A stretch of DNA of 64,000 nucleotides from CAXXXW01 sp963665555 (GCA_963665555.2 OY762308.1:1736001-1800000), one strand, 5' to 3'. Shown: positions 8,940 through 17,411, counted from the first letter of the stretch. The notes: a model not told the origin generated them from the sequence alone. Numbers and translations: made by a program.

Positions 8940-9544
8940 CGCTGGACGGCTTCCGGGCCGCGTTCGAGCGCGCGATGGCGGCGCCGGGCGGCGGCCGCGG
9001 CGACCACGACCTGAACCCCGGCATGGAGCCGCCGCATGAGCGCCGCCCGGCCTCGGTGCTGGTCCCGGTGGTCGGGCGCGAGGCGGAGCCGACCATCCTG
9101 CTCACCCAGCGGGCCGAGGACCTGCCGCACCATCCGGGCCAGGTGAGCTTCCCCGGCGGGCGCGTCGAGGCCGGCGACCGCGACGCGGTGGAGACCGCGC
9201 TCCGCGAGACGGAGGAGGAGATCGGCCTCGACCGCTCCCATGTCGAGGTGATCGGCCGGCTCGACGACTATGTGACGCGCACCGGCTTCGTGGTCACGCC
9301 GGTGGTCGGGCTGGTGCGCCCGCCCTTCGAGACGGCGGCCGACCCGGTCGAGGTCGCGGCCATCTTCGAGGTGCCGCTGTCCTTCGTGCTCGACCGCTCC
9401 AACCACGAGCGCCACAGCCGGGAATGGCAAAACCGGATGCGGCATTTCTACGTCTTCCCCCACCCGGAACGCTACATCTGGGGCGCGACGGCGGGGATGC
9501 TGGTCAACCTGGCCGACCTGCTGCTCGGCGCGGCGGGGGAGTGA
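8936..9544 (+). CDS. NUDIX hydrolase, CoA pyrophosphatase-like
   Basis: About 202 residues. The complete Nudix box is GGRVEAGDRDAVETALRETEEEIG (written here in two parts: GGRVEAGDRDAVE and TALRETEEEIG), preceded by ILLTQRAEDLPHHPGQVSFP, the pattern of the NudL/YeaB CoA pyrophosphatase group that cleaves CoA and its derivatives. It carries GDHDLNPGM upstream and YIWGATAGMLVNLADLL at the C-terminus. The start is uncertain. TTG at 8936 overlaps the DUF1285 stop (TTGA), while ATG at 8888 would overlap the previous gene by 52 bp. TTG is preferred because it places the first conserved residues right after the start. Confidence 0.85.
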   Translation: MTLDGFRAAFERAMAAPGGGRGDHDLNPGMEPPHERRPASVLVPVVGREAEPTILLTQRAEDLPHHPGQVSFPGGRVEAGDRDAVETALRETEEEIGLDRSHVEVIGRLDDYVTRTGFVVTPVVGLVRPPFETAADPVEVAAIFEVPLSFVLDRSNHERHSREWQNRMRHFYVFPHPERYIWGATAGMLVNLADLLLGAAGE

Positions 9545-9551
9545 GGCGCGC

Positions 9552-10817
9552 GTGGCCGGCCCGGCCGCCCCGGCGGACTGGCGCGGCGATCCGGCGGTCC
9601 GCGCGGTCATGGCGGCGCTCGGGGCCGACGCGGGCGAGGCGCGCTTCGTCGGCGGCTGCGTGCGCGACGCGCTGCTCGGCCTGCCGCCCGGGGACATCGA
9701 CATCGCGACCGCGCATCCCCCGGAGGAGGCGACGCGCCGGCTGCGCGCGGCCGGGCTGGGCGCGCGGCCGACCGGGTTCTCGCACGGCACGGTCACGGCC
9801 GTCGCCGCCGGCCGCTCCTTCGAGGTCACGACGCTCCGGCGCGACGTGGAGACGGACGGGCGCCGCGCGGTCGTCGCCTTCACGCGCGACTGGGCGGAGG
9901 ACGCGCGCCGGCGCGACTTCACGATGAACGCGCTGTCGATGGCGGCGGACGGGACGATCCACGACCCGGTCGGCGGGGCGGCGGACATCGCGGCCGGCCG
10001 GGTGCGTTTCGTCGGCGACCCGGCCCGGCGGATCGCGGAGGACAGGCTGCGCGTCCTGCGTTTCTACCGCTTCCACGCGCTGTACGGGCGCGGGCCGATG
10101 GACGGGGCGGCGCGGGCCGCCTGCCGCGCGGCGGCGCCGGGCCTCGACCGCCTGTCCGGCGAGCGGGCGTGGGCGGAACTCTCCCGGCTGCTCGGCGCGG
10201 CCGATCCGGCGGAGACGGTCCGCGCGGCCGGGGAGGACGGCGTGATCGCGGCGCTGCTCGGCGCGCCGGCGCGCGCGGGGGCGCTGGCCCGGCTGGTCGC
10301 GCTGGAGGACGGGGCGGCGGACCCGCTGCGCCGCCTCGCCGCGCTCGCGCCCGCTCCGGCGGCGGCGCTGGCGGCGCGGCTGCGGCTGTCCGGCGCGGAG
10401 CGCGCCCGGCTGGCCGCGATGCGCGCGGACCGGCTCGACGCGGGCGCGGAGGACGCGGACGGCGCGGCCGCGCGGGCCAGCCTCTACCGGATGGGACGGG
10501 CGCGGTTCGCGGACGCGGCGCTGCTGACGGGCGCGCTGGACGACGGCGCTCTGGAGGGGGGCGCGCCGGAAGAGGGCGCGGCCGGGCGCGCGCGGGCGCG
10601 CCTCGAACTGGCGCGGTCGTGGGAGGCGCCCGCCTTCCCGCTGCGCGGCGGCGACCTGCTGGCGCTCGGAATGCCCGAAGGGGCGGCGGTCGGCCGGCTG
10701 CTGGCGCGGATCGAGGCGCGCTGGATCGCGGGGGATTTCCGGGCCGGGCGCGGGGAATGCCTCGCCTGGGCGCGGGAGGCGGCGGCCGGGGAACGGACGC
10801 CGGGCGGCGGCGCCTAA
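9552..10817 (+). CDS. cca: CCA-adding enzyme (CCA tRNA nucleotidyltransferase)
   Basis: A class II nucleotidyltransferase of 421 residues that would add or repair the 3' CCA of tRNAs. The head domain has GGCVRDALLG and the catalytic carboxylates GDIDIAT (D48, D50), followed by RRDFTMNALS and the binding-site block EDRLRVLRFYRFHA. The C-terminal helical part is Ala/Arg-rich, as is common in high-GC alphaproteobacteria. It starts at GTG, 7 bp after the NUDIX stop. Its TAA overlaps the TAG of the convergent adk gene (shared 10814-10817). It could be an A-adding or poly(A) polymerase paralogue, but one full-length gene in this context is most simply cca. Confidence 0.88.
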   Translation: MAGPAAPADWRGDPAVRAVMAALGADAGEARFVGGCVRDALLGLPPGDIDIATAHPPEEATRRLRAAGLGARPTGFSHGTVTAVAAGRSFEVTTLRRDVETDGRRAVVAFTRDWAEDARRRDFTMNALSMAADGTIHDPVGGAADIAAGRVRFVGDPARRIAEDRLRVLRFYRFHALYGRGPMDGAARAACRAAAPGLDRLSGERAWAELSRLLGAADPAETVRAAGEDGVIAALLGAPARAGALARLVALEDGAADPLRRLAALAPAPAAALAARLRLSGAERARLAAMRADRLDAGAEDADGAAARASLYRMGRARFADAALLTGALDDGALEGGAPEEGAAGRARARLELARSWEAPAFPLRGGDLLALGMPEGAAVGRLLARIEARWIAGDFRAGRGECLAWAREAAAGERTPGGGA

Positions 10818-11389
10818 CCGGCCAGCACGGTTTCGAGCTGGGCCGCCACCTCGTCGATCAGGGCCATGCCGTCGACGCTCTTCAGCGCGCCGCGCGCCCG
10901 GTAGTAGGGCAGGATCGGCGCGGTCTGGGCGCGATAGACCTCGAGCCGGTTGCGCAGCGTCTCCTCGTTGTCGTCGGCGCGGCGCTCGGATTCCGGCGTT
11001 TCGGCGATGCGCGCGCGGATGCGCCCGACCAGGATTTCCTCGTCCACCTTCAGTTCGACAACATGGTCGATCGCCAGGCCCTTCTCCGCCAGCATCGCGT
11101 CCAGCGCCTCGGCCTGGGCGACGGTGCGCGGGAAGCCGTCGAGGATGAAGCCGCCGGCGCAATCCGGCCGCTCGATCCGCTCGGAGATCATCGCCACGAC
11201 GAGCGCGTCGGGGACGAGTTCGCCCGCGTCCATGATCGACTTCGCCTCGCGGCCGAGGTCGGAGCCCGAGGCGACGGCGGCGCGCAGCATGTCGCCGGTG
11301 GAAAGCTGGACCAGCGAGAACCGCGCCTCCAGCCGGCGCGCCTGCGTGCCCTTGCCGGCGCCGGGCGGGCCGAGCAGGATCAGGTTCAT
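10814..11389 (-). CDS. adk: Adenylate kinase
   Basis: A 191-residue kinase interconverting ATP + AMP and 2 ADP. The P-loop is GPPGAGKGT (7-15), with the AMP-site STGDMLR, GFILDGFPRT and the RADDNEETLRNRL arm. The LID is the short, zinc-less form usual in alphaproteobacteria. The ATG overlaps the secY stop by 4 bp, so it is translationally coupled to secY. It is the last gene of the ribosomal run; the rpsM-rpsK-rpoA-rplQ block that normally follows adk in this class is absent, and cca runs in from the other strand. Confidence 0.96.
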   Translation of the reverse strand: MNLILLGPPGAGKGTQARRLEARFSLVQLSTGDMLRAAVASGSDLGREAKSIMDAGELVPDALVVAMISERIERPDCAGGFILDGFPRTVAQAEALDAMLAEKGLAIDHVVELKVDEEILVGRIRARIAETPESERRADDNEETLRNRLEVYRAQTAPILPYYRARGALKSVDGMALIDEVAAQLETVLAG

Positions 11390-12732
11390 CCGCGCCTCCC
11401 CCTGAGCCGCGACCGGCGCACCAGCCCCTCGTACTGGTGCGCCAGCAGGTGGGACTGGATCTGGCCCACCGTGTCCATCGTCACCGTCACCACGATCAGC
11501 AGGCTGGTGCCGCCGAAATAGAACGGCACCTGGTACTGGCTGATCAGGATTTCCGGCAGGAGGCAGACGCAGGCGAGGTAGAGCGCCCCCACCGTCGTCA
11601 GCCGGGTCAGCACATAGTCGAGGTAGTCGGCCGTGTTCTTGCCCGGCCGGATGCCGGGGATGAAGCCGCCGTAGCGCTTCAGGTTGTCCGCCGTCTCGGC
11701 CGGGTTGAACACGATCGCCGTGTAGAAGAAGGCGAAGAACACGATCAACCCGATATAGACGCCGAGATAGAGCGGCTGGCCGCGCCCCAGCAGGGCGTTG
11801 ACCGCGCCGAGCCATTCCGGCCCGCCGCCGCCGGCCGAGAACTGCGCCATCGTCACCGGCATCAGCAGGATCGAACTGGCGAAAATCGGCGGGATCACGC
11901 CGGAGACGTTCAGCTTCAGCGGCAGGTGCGAGGCCTCGCCGCCGAACATGCGGTTGCCGACCTGGCGCTTGGGGTACTGCACCGTGATCCGCCGCTGCGA
12001 GCGCTCGATGAAGACGATAAACGCGATCACCGCCACCGCCATCGCCAGCAGCAGCACGATGAAGGCGGCCGACAGCGCGCCGGTGCGGCCCAGTTCCAGC
12101 GTGCCGGCCAGCGCACTCGGCAGGTTGGCGACGATGCCGGCGAAGATGATCAGCGAGATGCCGTTGCCGACGCCGCGCGCGGTGATCTGCTCGCCCAGCC
12201 ACATCAGGAAGATCGTGCCGCCGACCAGCGTGATCACCGTGGTCGCGCGGAAGAACAGGCCGGGGTTCGTCACCGCCGAGCCGCCGGAGCCGCCCATGTT
12301 CTCCAGCCCCACCGAGATGCCGTAGGCCTGCACGGCGGCGAGCAGCACGGTGAGGTAGCGGGTGTACTGGTTGAGCCGCTTGCGCCCGGTCTCGCCCTCC
12401 TTCTTGAGCGCGTCCAGGTTGGGCGAGACCGCCGTCATCAGCTGCATGATGATGGCGGCCGAGATGTAGGGCATGATGTTGAGGGCGAAGATCGTCATCC
12501 GCCCCAGCGCGCCGCCGGCGAACATGTCGAACATGCCGAGGATGCCGCCGGCGTTCTGCTGGAAAATCTCCTCCAGCACCACCGGGTCGATGCCGGGGAT
12601 CGGGATGTAGGTGCCGAGGCGGTAGACGACCAGCGCGGCCAGCGTGAACCAGATGCGCTTCTTCAGTTCGGTCGCCTTGGCGATGGCGCCGAAATTGAGT
12701 GTGGAAGCCAGTTGCTCGGCGCTCGACGCCAT
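11386..12732 (-). CDS. secY: Protein translocase subunit SecY
   Basis: A 448-residue inner-membrane channel of the Sec translocon, partner of SecE/SecG and SecA. Ten hydrophobic helices can be followed. Signature segments are YRLGTYIPIPGIDP (first helix and plug), MFAGGALGRMTIFALNIMPYISAAI, and the cytoplasmic loop QRRITVQYPKRQVGNRMFGGEASHLPLKLN. The gene sits between rplO (9-bp gap) and adk (4-bp overlap), the standard spc position. Confidence 0.97.
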   Translation of the reverse strand: MASSAEQLASTLNFGAIAKATELKKRIWFTLAALVVYRLGTYIPIPGIDPVVLEEIFQQNAGGILGMFDMFAGGALGRMTIFALNIMPYISAAIIMQLMTAVSPNLDALKKEGETGRKRLNQYTRYLTVLLAAVQAYGISVGLENMGGSGGSAVTNPGLFFRATTVITLVGGTIFLMWLGEQITARGVGNGISLIIFAGIVANLPSALAGTLELGRTGALSAAFIVLLLAMAVAVIAFIVFIERSQRRITVQYPKRQVGNRMFGGEASHLPLKLNVSGVIPPIFASSILLMPVTMAQFSAGGGGPEWLGAVNALLGRGQPLYLGVYIGLIVFFAFFYTAIVFNPAETADNLKRYGGFIPGIRPGKNTADYLDYVLTRLTTVGALYLACVCLLPEILISQYQVPFYFGGTSLLIVVTVTMDTVGQIQSHLLAHQYEGLVRRSRLRGRRG

Positions 12733-12741
12733 GGCGCTGTC

Positions 12742-13233
12742 CTAACCGGAGGTTTCCGCGGCCGCCGCCTTCGCGCCCTCGGGCAGTGCGACGGAGCCGC
12801 CGGCCTTCTCGACGGCCGCGACCGCCGCCCGGGAGGCGCCGGCCACGCTCACGCTTATCTTGGCGCTCAATTCGCCCTTGGCAAGGAGCCGGACGCCGAA
12901 TTTCGCCTTGCCGACCAGCCCGGCGCCGCGCAGCGCGGCCTCGTCCAGCGGCGCGGCGGCGTCGAGGCGGCCCGCGTCGATCGCCTTCTGCACATCGCCG
13001 ATGTTGACGACCTCGTATTCCTTGCGGAATGGGTTCTTGAAGCCGCGCTTGGGCAGCCGGCGGTAGATCGGCATCTGCCCGCCCTCGAAACCGGCGATGC
13101 TCGCGCCCGCGCGCGACTTCTGGCCCTTGTGGCCGCGCCCGGCGGTCTTGCCCTTGCCGGATCCGGCGCCCCGGCCGACGCGCTTGCGCTTCTTGCGGGC
13201 GCCGGGGTTGTCCCTCAGTTCGTTCAGCTTCAT
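12742..13233 (-). CDS. rplO: 50S ribosomal protein L15
   Basis: 163 residues. It starts MKLNELRDNPGARKKRKRVG with the Gly-rich GRGAGSGKGKTAGRGHKGQKSR tail that threads into 23S rRNA, and continues with GFEGGQMPIYRRLPKRGF and a globular C-terminal domain. The Ala/Glu-rich last 20 residues are longer than in E. coli L15 (144 aa). A 34-bp gap separates it from rpmD. Confidence 0.97.
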   Translation of the reverse strand: MKLNELRDNPGARKKRKRVGRGAGSGKGKTAGRGHKGQKSRAGASIAGFEGGQMPIYRRLPKRGFKNPFRKEYEVVNIGDVQKAIDAGRLDAAAPLDEAALRGAGLVGKAKFGVRLLAKGELSAKISVSVAGASRAAVAAVEKAGGSVALPEGAKAAAAETSG

Positions 13234-13267
13234 CGCTCCCCCGATCCGCCGGGCGGCGGGCCGCGCG

Positions 13268-13468
13268 TCAGGCGCCGTCCTCGACCCTGACGAGGTGTTT
13301 GACCTTGTCGATCATGCCGCGCACCGCCGGCGTGTCCTCCAGCGTGCGCGTCCTGTGCATCTTGTTCAGCCCCAGCCCGATCAGCGTTTCGCGCTGTCCG
13401 GGCTTGCGGCCGATCGGACTCTTGACCTGGGTGACCGTGACGGTCCCCTCCGGCTTGCTTCCCGTCAT
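13268..13468 (-). CDS. rpmD: 50S ribosomal protein L30
   Basis: 66 residues. VTQVKSPIGRKPGQRETLIGLGLNK and the terminal MIDKVKHLVRVED are diagnostic of L30. It lies in the usual place between rpsE (17-bp gap) and rplO. Confidence 0.97.
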   Translation of the reverse strand: MTGSKPEGTVTVTQVKSPIGRKPGQRETLIGLGLNKMHRTRTLEDTPAVRGMIDKVKHLVRVEDGA

Positions 13469-13485
13469 CGCGCCGCTCCGCCGTC

Positions 13486-14127
13486 TCAGCCCTGGGCCTG
13501 GGCCGGTTCGGCGGGCCGCGCGGCGCCGCCGGCCGGCCGGCCGAAGATTTCCGAGACCTTCTTGCCGCGCTTGGCCGCGATCGCGCGCGGCGAGCGGACG
13601 CGCGAGAGCGCGTCGAAGGTCGCCTTGATCATGTTGTGCGGGTTGGACGAGCCGGTCGATTTCGCGACCACGTCCTGCACGCCGAGGGACTCGAAGATCG
13701 CCCGCATCGGGCCGCCGGCGATGATGCCGGTGCCCGCCGGGGCCGCGCGCAGCAGCACATGCCCGGCCCCGAAATCGCCCTTCGTGTCGTGGTGCAGCGT
13801 GCGCCCCTCGCGCAGCGGCACCCGGACCATGCCGCGCTTGGCCTGCTCGGTCGCCTTTCGGATCGCCTCGGGCACCTCGCGCGCCTTGCCGGCGCCGTGC
13901 CCGACGCGCCCGCGCCCGTCGCCGACCACGACCAGCGCCGCGAAGCCGAAGCGGCGCCCGCCCTTGACGACCTTCGCCACGCGGTTGATGCCGACCAGCT
14001 TCTCGATCAGTTCGGGATCGTCGTTCCGGTCGCGGCCGCCCCGGTCCCTTCCGCCCCGGTCCCTGCCGGGACGGTCCCTGCCGGGGCGGTCGCGCCCGCC
14101 ATGATCCTGCCTCTCGCCTCGCGCCAT
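13486..14127 (-). CDS. rpsE: 30S ribosomal protein S5 with repetitive N-terminus
   Basis: 213 residues against 167 in E. coli. The S5 core is clear from about residue 40 (ELIEKLVGINRVAKVVKGGRR, then GRVGHGAGKAREVPEAIRKA, GIIAGGPMRAIFESLGVQD, SSNPHNMIKATFDAL). The extra N-terminal part (residues 11-34) is a Gly-Arg-Asp-Arg repeat encoded by a 15-bp tandem repeat. The 88-bp gap to rplR is the longest in this segment and contains an imperfect stem (14146-14151 with 14174-14179), whose meaning is unclear. S5 takes part in decoding fidelity and mRNA entry. Confidence 0.97.
   Translation of the reverse strand: MARGERQDHGGRDRPGRDRPGRDRGGRDRGGRDRNDDPELIEKLVGINRVAKVVKGGRRFGFAALVVVGDGRGRVGHGAGKAREVPEAIRKATEQAKRGMVRVPLREGRTLHHDTKGDFGAGHVLLRAAPAGTGIIAGGPMRAIFESLGVQDVVAKSTGSSNPHNMIKATFDALSRVRSPRAIAAKRGKKVSEIFGRPAGGAARPAEPAQAQG
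14027..14091 (-). repeat. 15-bp tandem repeat inside rpsE
   Basis: The pentamer cggtc recurs exactly every 15 bases on the plus strand (14027, 14042, 14057, 14072, 14087), giving four full units and a start of a fifth. Each codes for Gly-Arg-Asp-Arg-Pro/Gly in the N-terminal extension of S5. The units differ at a few bases, so it is an aged rather than fresh expansion. Copy number may vary between strains because loss or gain of a unit keeps the frame. Confidence 0.8.
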
Positions 14128-14215
14128 GATGGCCCCTTCCCTCGGGAGCGTGCCCGTTTTCCCGTCCGGGAGAACGCTCGAACCTTCCCCGCCGCCCCGG
14201 AGCGGCGGAGCCGCC

Positions 14216-14578
14216 CTAGAACTTCAACCCGGCCTCGCGCGCGCCGTCGGCCAGCGCCTTGACGCGCCCGTGGTAGCGGTAGCCGCCCCGGTCGAACACC
14301 GCCTCGGTCACGCCCTTCTCGACCGCGCGGGCGCCGACCAGCCGGCCGACCGCCGCCGCCGCGTCCTTGTCCGCCCCGGTCCGCAGCGTCTCGCGCAGCG
14401 CCTTGTCGAGCGACGAGGCGGCGGCGATCGTCTCGCCCCGCGCGTCGTCGATCAGCTGGACGTGGATGTTCCGGGACGACCGGAAGACCGACAGGCGCGG
14501 CTTCCCCTGCCCGCGCAGGCGGAGCGCGTAGCGGGTCCGGCGCGCGCGGCGCGCGAAGAGTTCCCTGGCGTTCGGCAT
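14216..14578 (-). CDS. rplR: 50S ribosomal protein L18
   Basis: 120 residues. It binds 5S rRNA together with L5. RRARRTRYALRLRGQGKPRLSVFRS, NIHVQLIDDARGETIAAAS and the terminal FDRGGYRYHGRVKALADGAREAGL are typical. It starts at the ATG 11 bp after rplF; the longer open frame upstream is a shadow of rplF. Confidence 0.97.
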   Translation of the reverse strand: MPNARELFARRARRTRYALRLRGQGKPRLSVFRSSRNIHVQLIDDARGETIAAASSLDKALRETLRTGADKDAAAAVGRLVGARAVEKGVTEAVFDRGGYRYHGRVKALADGAREAGLKF

Positions 14579-14589
14579 CGTCCCGTTCC

Positions 14590-15123
14590 CTACTTCTTCT
14601 TGCCTTCCTTGCGCCGCACGTTCTCGCCGGCGTAGCGGACGCCCTTGCCCTTGAACGGCTCCGGCGGCCGGTAGCCGCGGATTTCGGCGGCCTGCTGGCC
14701 GACCTCCTGCTTGTCGATCCCGAAGATCGAGATCGCCGTCGGCCGCTCGCACTTCATCTCCACGCCGTCCGGGATCGCGTGGCGGACCGGATGGCTGAAG
14801 CCGAGCGACAGCACGAGGTCCCGGCCCTCCACCGCCGCGCGGTAGCCGACGCCGACGATCTCCAGGTTCACCGTGAAGCCCTCGTTCACGCCCGCGACCA
14901 TGTTGGCGATCCGCGCCCGCGTGGTGCCCCACATCGCGCGCGACCGCTTGGCCATCGATTTCGGCGCGACCGCGATCGCCCCGTTCTCGCGGGTCACGGC
15001 CACCTCGTCCGAGAGCGCCATCGACAGTTCGCCGAGCCTGCCCTTCACCGCGACGGTCCCGCCGCCGAGTTCGACGGCGACGCCGTCGGGCAGCGCCACC
15101 GGGTTCTTTCCGACCCGCGACAT
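14590..15123 (-). CDS. rplF: 50S ribosomal protein L6
   Basis: 177 residues with the two tandem L6 folds. It begins MSRVGKNPVALPDGVAVELG and ends with the conserved KQEVGQQAAEIRGYRPPEPFKGKGVRYAGE block that binds near the sarcin-ricin loop. It follows rpsH by 17 bp. Confidence 0.97.
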   Translation of the reverse strand: MSRVGKNPVALPDGVAVELGGGTVAVKGRLGELSMALSDEVAVTRENGAIAVAPKSMAKRSRAMWGTTRARIANMVAGVNEGFTVNLEIVGVGYRAAVEGRDLVLSLGFSHPVRHAIPDGVEMKCERPTAISIFGIDKQEVGQQAAEIRGYRPPEPFKGKGVRYAGENVRRKEGKKK

Positions 15124-15140
15124 CGGCCTTCCCTCCCCGC

Positions 15141-15545
15141 CTAGAACACGTGGCAGAGGACCTCGCCGCCGACATTGGCGGCGCGGGCCTCGTTGTCGGA
15201 CATCACGCCCCGGGGCGTGGACAGGATGGCGATCCCCAGCCCGTTGTGCACGCGGGGCAGTTCGGAGATCTTGGCGTAGATCCTGCGGCCGGGCTTGGAG
15301 ACGCGCTTGATCTCGCCGATCGCCGGTTCGCCCTCGTAATACTTCAGTTCGATGGACAGGTCGCGGGCGTTGCGCGCGCGCGGCGAGTCCGATTCGGCGT
15401 AGCCGCGGATATAGCCCTCGCGCAGCAGGACCTCCAGCACGGCGCCGCGCAGCCGCGAGGCCGGGCTGGACACCGTGTCCTTGCGCGCGCGCTGGCCGTT
15501 GCGGATGCGGGTCAGCATGTCGCCCACGGGATCGCTCATCGTCAT
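15141..15545 (-). CDS. rpsH: 30S ribosomal protein S8
   Basis: 134 residues. MTMSDPVGDMLTRIRNGQRA at the start and SKPGRRIYAKISELPRVHNGLGIAILSTPRGVMSD near the end are characteristic. S8 is an early 16S binder and, in E. coli, the translational repressor of the spc operon; whether that holds here is not visible. An internal ATG two codons later (15539) is an equally usable start. Confidence 0.97.
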   Translation of the reverse strand: MTMSDPVGDMLTRIRNGQRARKDTVSSPASRLRGAVLEVLLREGYIRGYAESDSPRARNARDLSIELKYYEGEPAIGEIKRVSKPGRRIYAKISELPRVHNGLGIAILSTPRGVMSDNEARAANVGGEVLCHVF

Positions 15546-15558
15546 GGCCGGCCTCCCC

Positions 15559-15864
15559 TCACCAGCTCGACTTGACCAGGCCCGGCACCTGGCCGGCCGA
15601 GCCGAGTTCGCGCAGCGCGATGCGGGACATCCGGAACTTGCGGTAGTAGCCCCGGGGCCGGCCCGACACCTCGCAGCGGTTGCGCACGCGCACGGCCGCG
15701 CCGTTGCGCGGCATCTCGGCCAGCTTCAGCGTGGCCTGGAAACGCTCCTCGATCGGCAGGCTCCGGTCCTTGGCGATCGCCTTCAGGCGCGCGCGTTTCG
15801 CGGCGTGGCGCTCGGCCAGCCGGACGCGCTTCCTGTTTCTCTCGATGGCGCTTTTCTTGGCCAT
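15559..15864 (-). CDS. rpsN: 30S ribosomal protein S14 (zinc-independent type)
   Basis: 101 residues, the long S14 form without the CXXC zinc pairs. MAKKSAIERNRKRVRLAER at the start and CEVSGRPRGYYRKFRMSRIALREL then GLVKSSW at the end. Only a single Cys is present, so no zinc site. Gap of 19 bp from rplE. Confidence 0.97.
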   Translation of the reverse strand: MAKKSAIERNRKRVRLAERHAAKRARLKAIAKDRSLPIEERFQATLKLAEMPRNGAAVRVRNRCEVSGRPRGYYRKFRMSRIALRELGSAGQVPGLVKSSW

Positions 15865-15883
15865 GTCCGTCCTCCCGGCCCGC

Positions 15884-16426
15884 TCAGCCCGTGCCGAACG
15901 GGAAGTTGAAACGGCGCAGCAGCTCCCGCGCCTCCTCGTCGGTTTTCGCCGTGGTCACGACGACGATGTCCATGCCCCGGATCTTGTCCACGCGGTCGTA
16001 GTCGATCTCGGGGAACACGATCTGCTCCCGCAGCCCCAGCGCGTAGTTGCCGCGCCCGTCGAAGCTGCGGGGGTTGAGGCCGCGGAAGTCGCGCACGCGG
16101 GGCAGCGCGACATTGATCAGGCGGTCGACGAACTCGTACATGCGCTCGCGCCGCAGGGTCACCTTGCAGCCGATCGGCATCCCCTCGCGCAGCTTGAAGC
16201 CGGCGACCGAGCGCCGCGCCTTGGCGATGATGGGTTTCTGGCCGGCGATCGCCGCCAGCTCCTCGGCCGCCAGGTTCACCTGCTTGGAGTCCTGGACCGC
16301 CTCGCCGACGCCCATGTTCAGGACCACCTTCTCCAGCTTCGGCACCTGGTACGGGTTGTCGTACCCGTTCGCGGCCAGAAGCTCCGGGCGGATGGTCGTC
16401 TCGTAAAGTTCCCTCAGGCGCGCCAT
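15884..16426 (-). CDS. rplE: 50S ribosomal protein L5
   Basis: 180 residues. It binds 5S rRNA and contacts P-site tRNA. MARLRELYETTIRPELLA, PKLEKVVLNMGVGEA, AGFKLREGMPIGCKVTLR and GMDIVVVTTAKTDEEARELL are all at the expected places. Gap of 22 bp from rplX. Confidence 0.97.
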   Translation of the reverse strand: MARLRELYETTIRPELLAANGYDNPYQVPKLEKVVLNMGVGEAVQDSKQVNLAAEELAAIAGQKPIIAKARRSVAGFKLREGMPIGCKVTLRRERMYEFVDRLINVALPRVRDFRGLNPRSFDGRGNYALGLREQIVFPEIDYDRVDKIRGMDIVVVTTAKTDEEARELLRRFNFPFGTG

Positions 16427-16448
16427 GGCTCAGCGTCCTCCGTCGGCT

Positions 16449-16772
16449 TCAGGCGTCGATCACCTCGCCGGACCGCTTGGCGAACCGGACCTTGCGGCCG
16501 TCCTCCAGGAAGCGGTAGCCGACGCGCGTGGGCCGGTTGGTCTTGGGATCGACATGGGCGACGTTGGAGATGTGGAGCGCCGCCTCGCGTTCGACGATGC
16601 CGCCGGTCGTCGTCTGGCTCGGCCGCGTGTGGCGCTTGACGATGTTCACGCCGCGCACCAGCACCCGGTCGCGGTCGCGCAGCACGCGCAGCACCTCGCC
16701 CCGCTTGCCCTTGTCCTTGCCGGCCAGCACCGTCACCTGGTCGCCCCGGCGAATCCTGAACTTGCGCGCCAT
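16449..16772 (-). CDS. rplX: 50S ribosomal protein L24
   Basis: 107 residues. It contains the KOW motif (GDQVTVLAGKDKGKRGEVLRV), then VNIVKRHTRPSQTTTGGIVEREA. L24 initiates 50S assembly. Its ATG shares one base with the rplN stop (TGATG). Confidence 0.97.
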   Translation of the reverse strand: MARKFRIRRGDQVTVLAGKDKGKRGEVLRVLRDRDRVLVRGVNIVKRHTRPSQTTTGGIVEREAALHISNVAHVDPKTNRPTRVGYRFLEDGRKVRFAKRSGEVIDA

Positions 16773-17140
16773 CACAGCACCTCCGGCGCCAGCGAGACGA
16801 TCTTCATGAAGCTCCGGCCGCGCAACTCCCGCGTCACCGGGCCGAAGATGCGGGTCCCGATCGGCTCGTTCTGGCGGTTGATCAGCACCGCCGCGTTGCG
16901 GTCGAAGCGGATCGCGGAGCCGTCGGGGCGGCGGATTTCCTTGGCGGTGCGCACGATCACCGCGCGCAGCACCTCGCCCTTCTTGACCCGGCCGCGCGGG
17001 ATCGCCTCCTTGACCGACACGACGATGACGTCGCCGACCCCGGCGGTCTTGCGCTTCGAGCCGCCCAGCACCTTGATGCACTGGACCCGGCGGGCTCCGG
17101 AATTGTCCGCCACGTCGAGGTTGGTCTGCATCTGAATCAT
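16772..17140 (-). CDS. rplN: 50S ribosomal protein L14
   Basis: 122 residues, first gene of the classical spc segment. MIQMQTNLDVADNSGARRVQCIKVLGG and the terminal RIFGPVTRELRGRSFMKIVSLAPEVL are nearly invariant in bacteria. Gap of 22 bp from rpsQ, so spc is not separated from S10 by a visible terminator. Confidence 0.98.
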   Translation of the reverse strand: MIQMQTNLDVADNSGARRVQCIKVLGGSKRKTAGVGDVIVVSVKEAIPRGRVKKGEVLRAVIVRTAKEIRRPDGSAIRFDRNAAVLINRQNEPIGTRIFGPVTRELRGRSFMKIVSLAPEVL

Positions 17141-17162
17141 GACGAAACTCCGGCCTTCCCGG

Positions 17163-17411
17163 TCAGGCGGACGCCGCCCCGGGACCTTCGATCACTTCCC
17201 AGGTCTTGCGTTTGGAGATCGGCCTGCACTCGCGGATGCGCACGATGTCGCCGGTCTTGTGCCGGTTCTCGGGGTCGTGGGCGGCGAACCGCTTCGACCG
17301 CGTGACGATCTTCTTGTAGACCGGGTGCGCGACGCGGCGCTCGACACGGACGATCACCGTCTTGTCGGGCTTGTCGCTCACCACCGTGCCTTGCATCGTG
17401 CGCCTCGGCAT
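17163..17411 (-). CDS. rpsQ: 30S ribosomal protein S17
   Basis: 82 residues. MPRRTMQGTVVSDKPDKTVIV, HPVYKKIVTRSKRFAAHDPEN and GDIVRIRECRPISKRKTWEV identify it. It is an OB-fold primary 16S binder. Gap of 39 bp from rpmC. Confidence 0.97.
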   Translation of the reverse strand: MPRRTMQGTVVSDKPDKTVIVRVERRVAHPVYKKIVTRSKRFAAHDPENRHKTGDIVRIRECRPISKRKTWEVIEGPGAASA

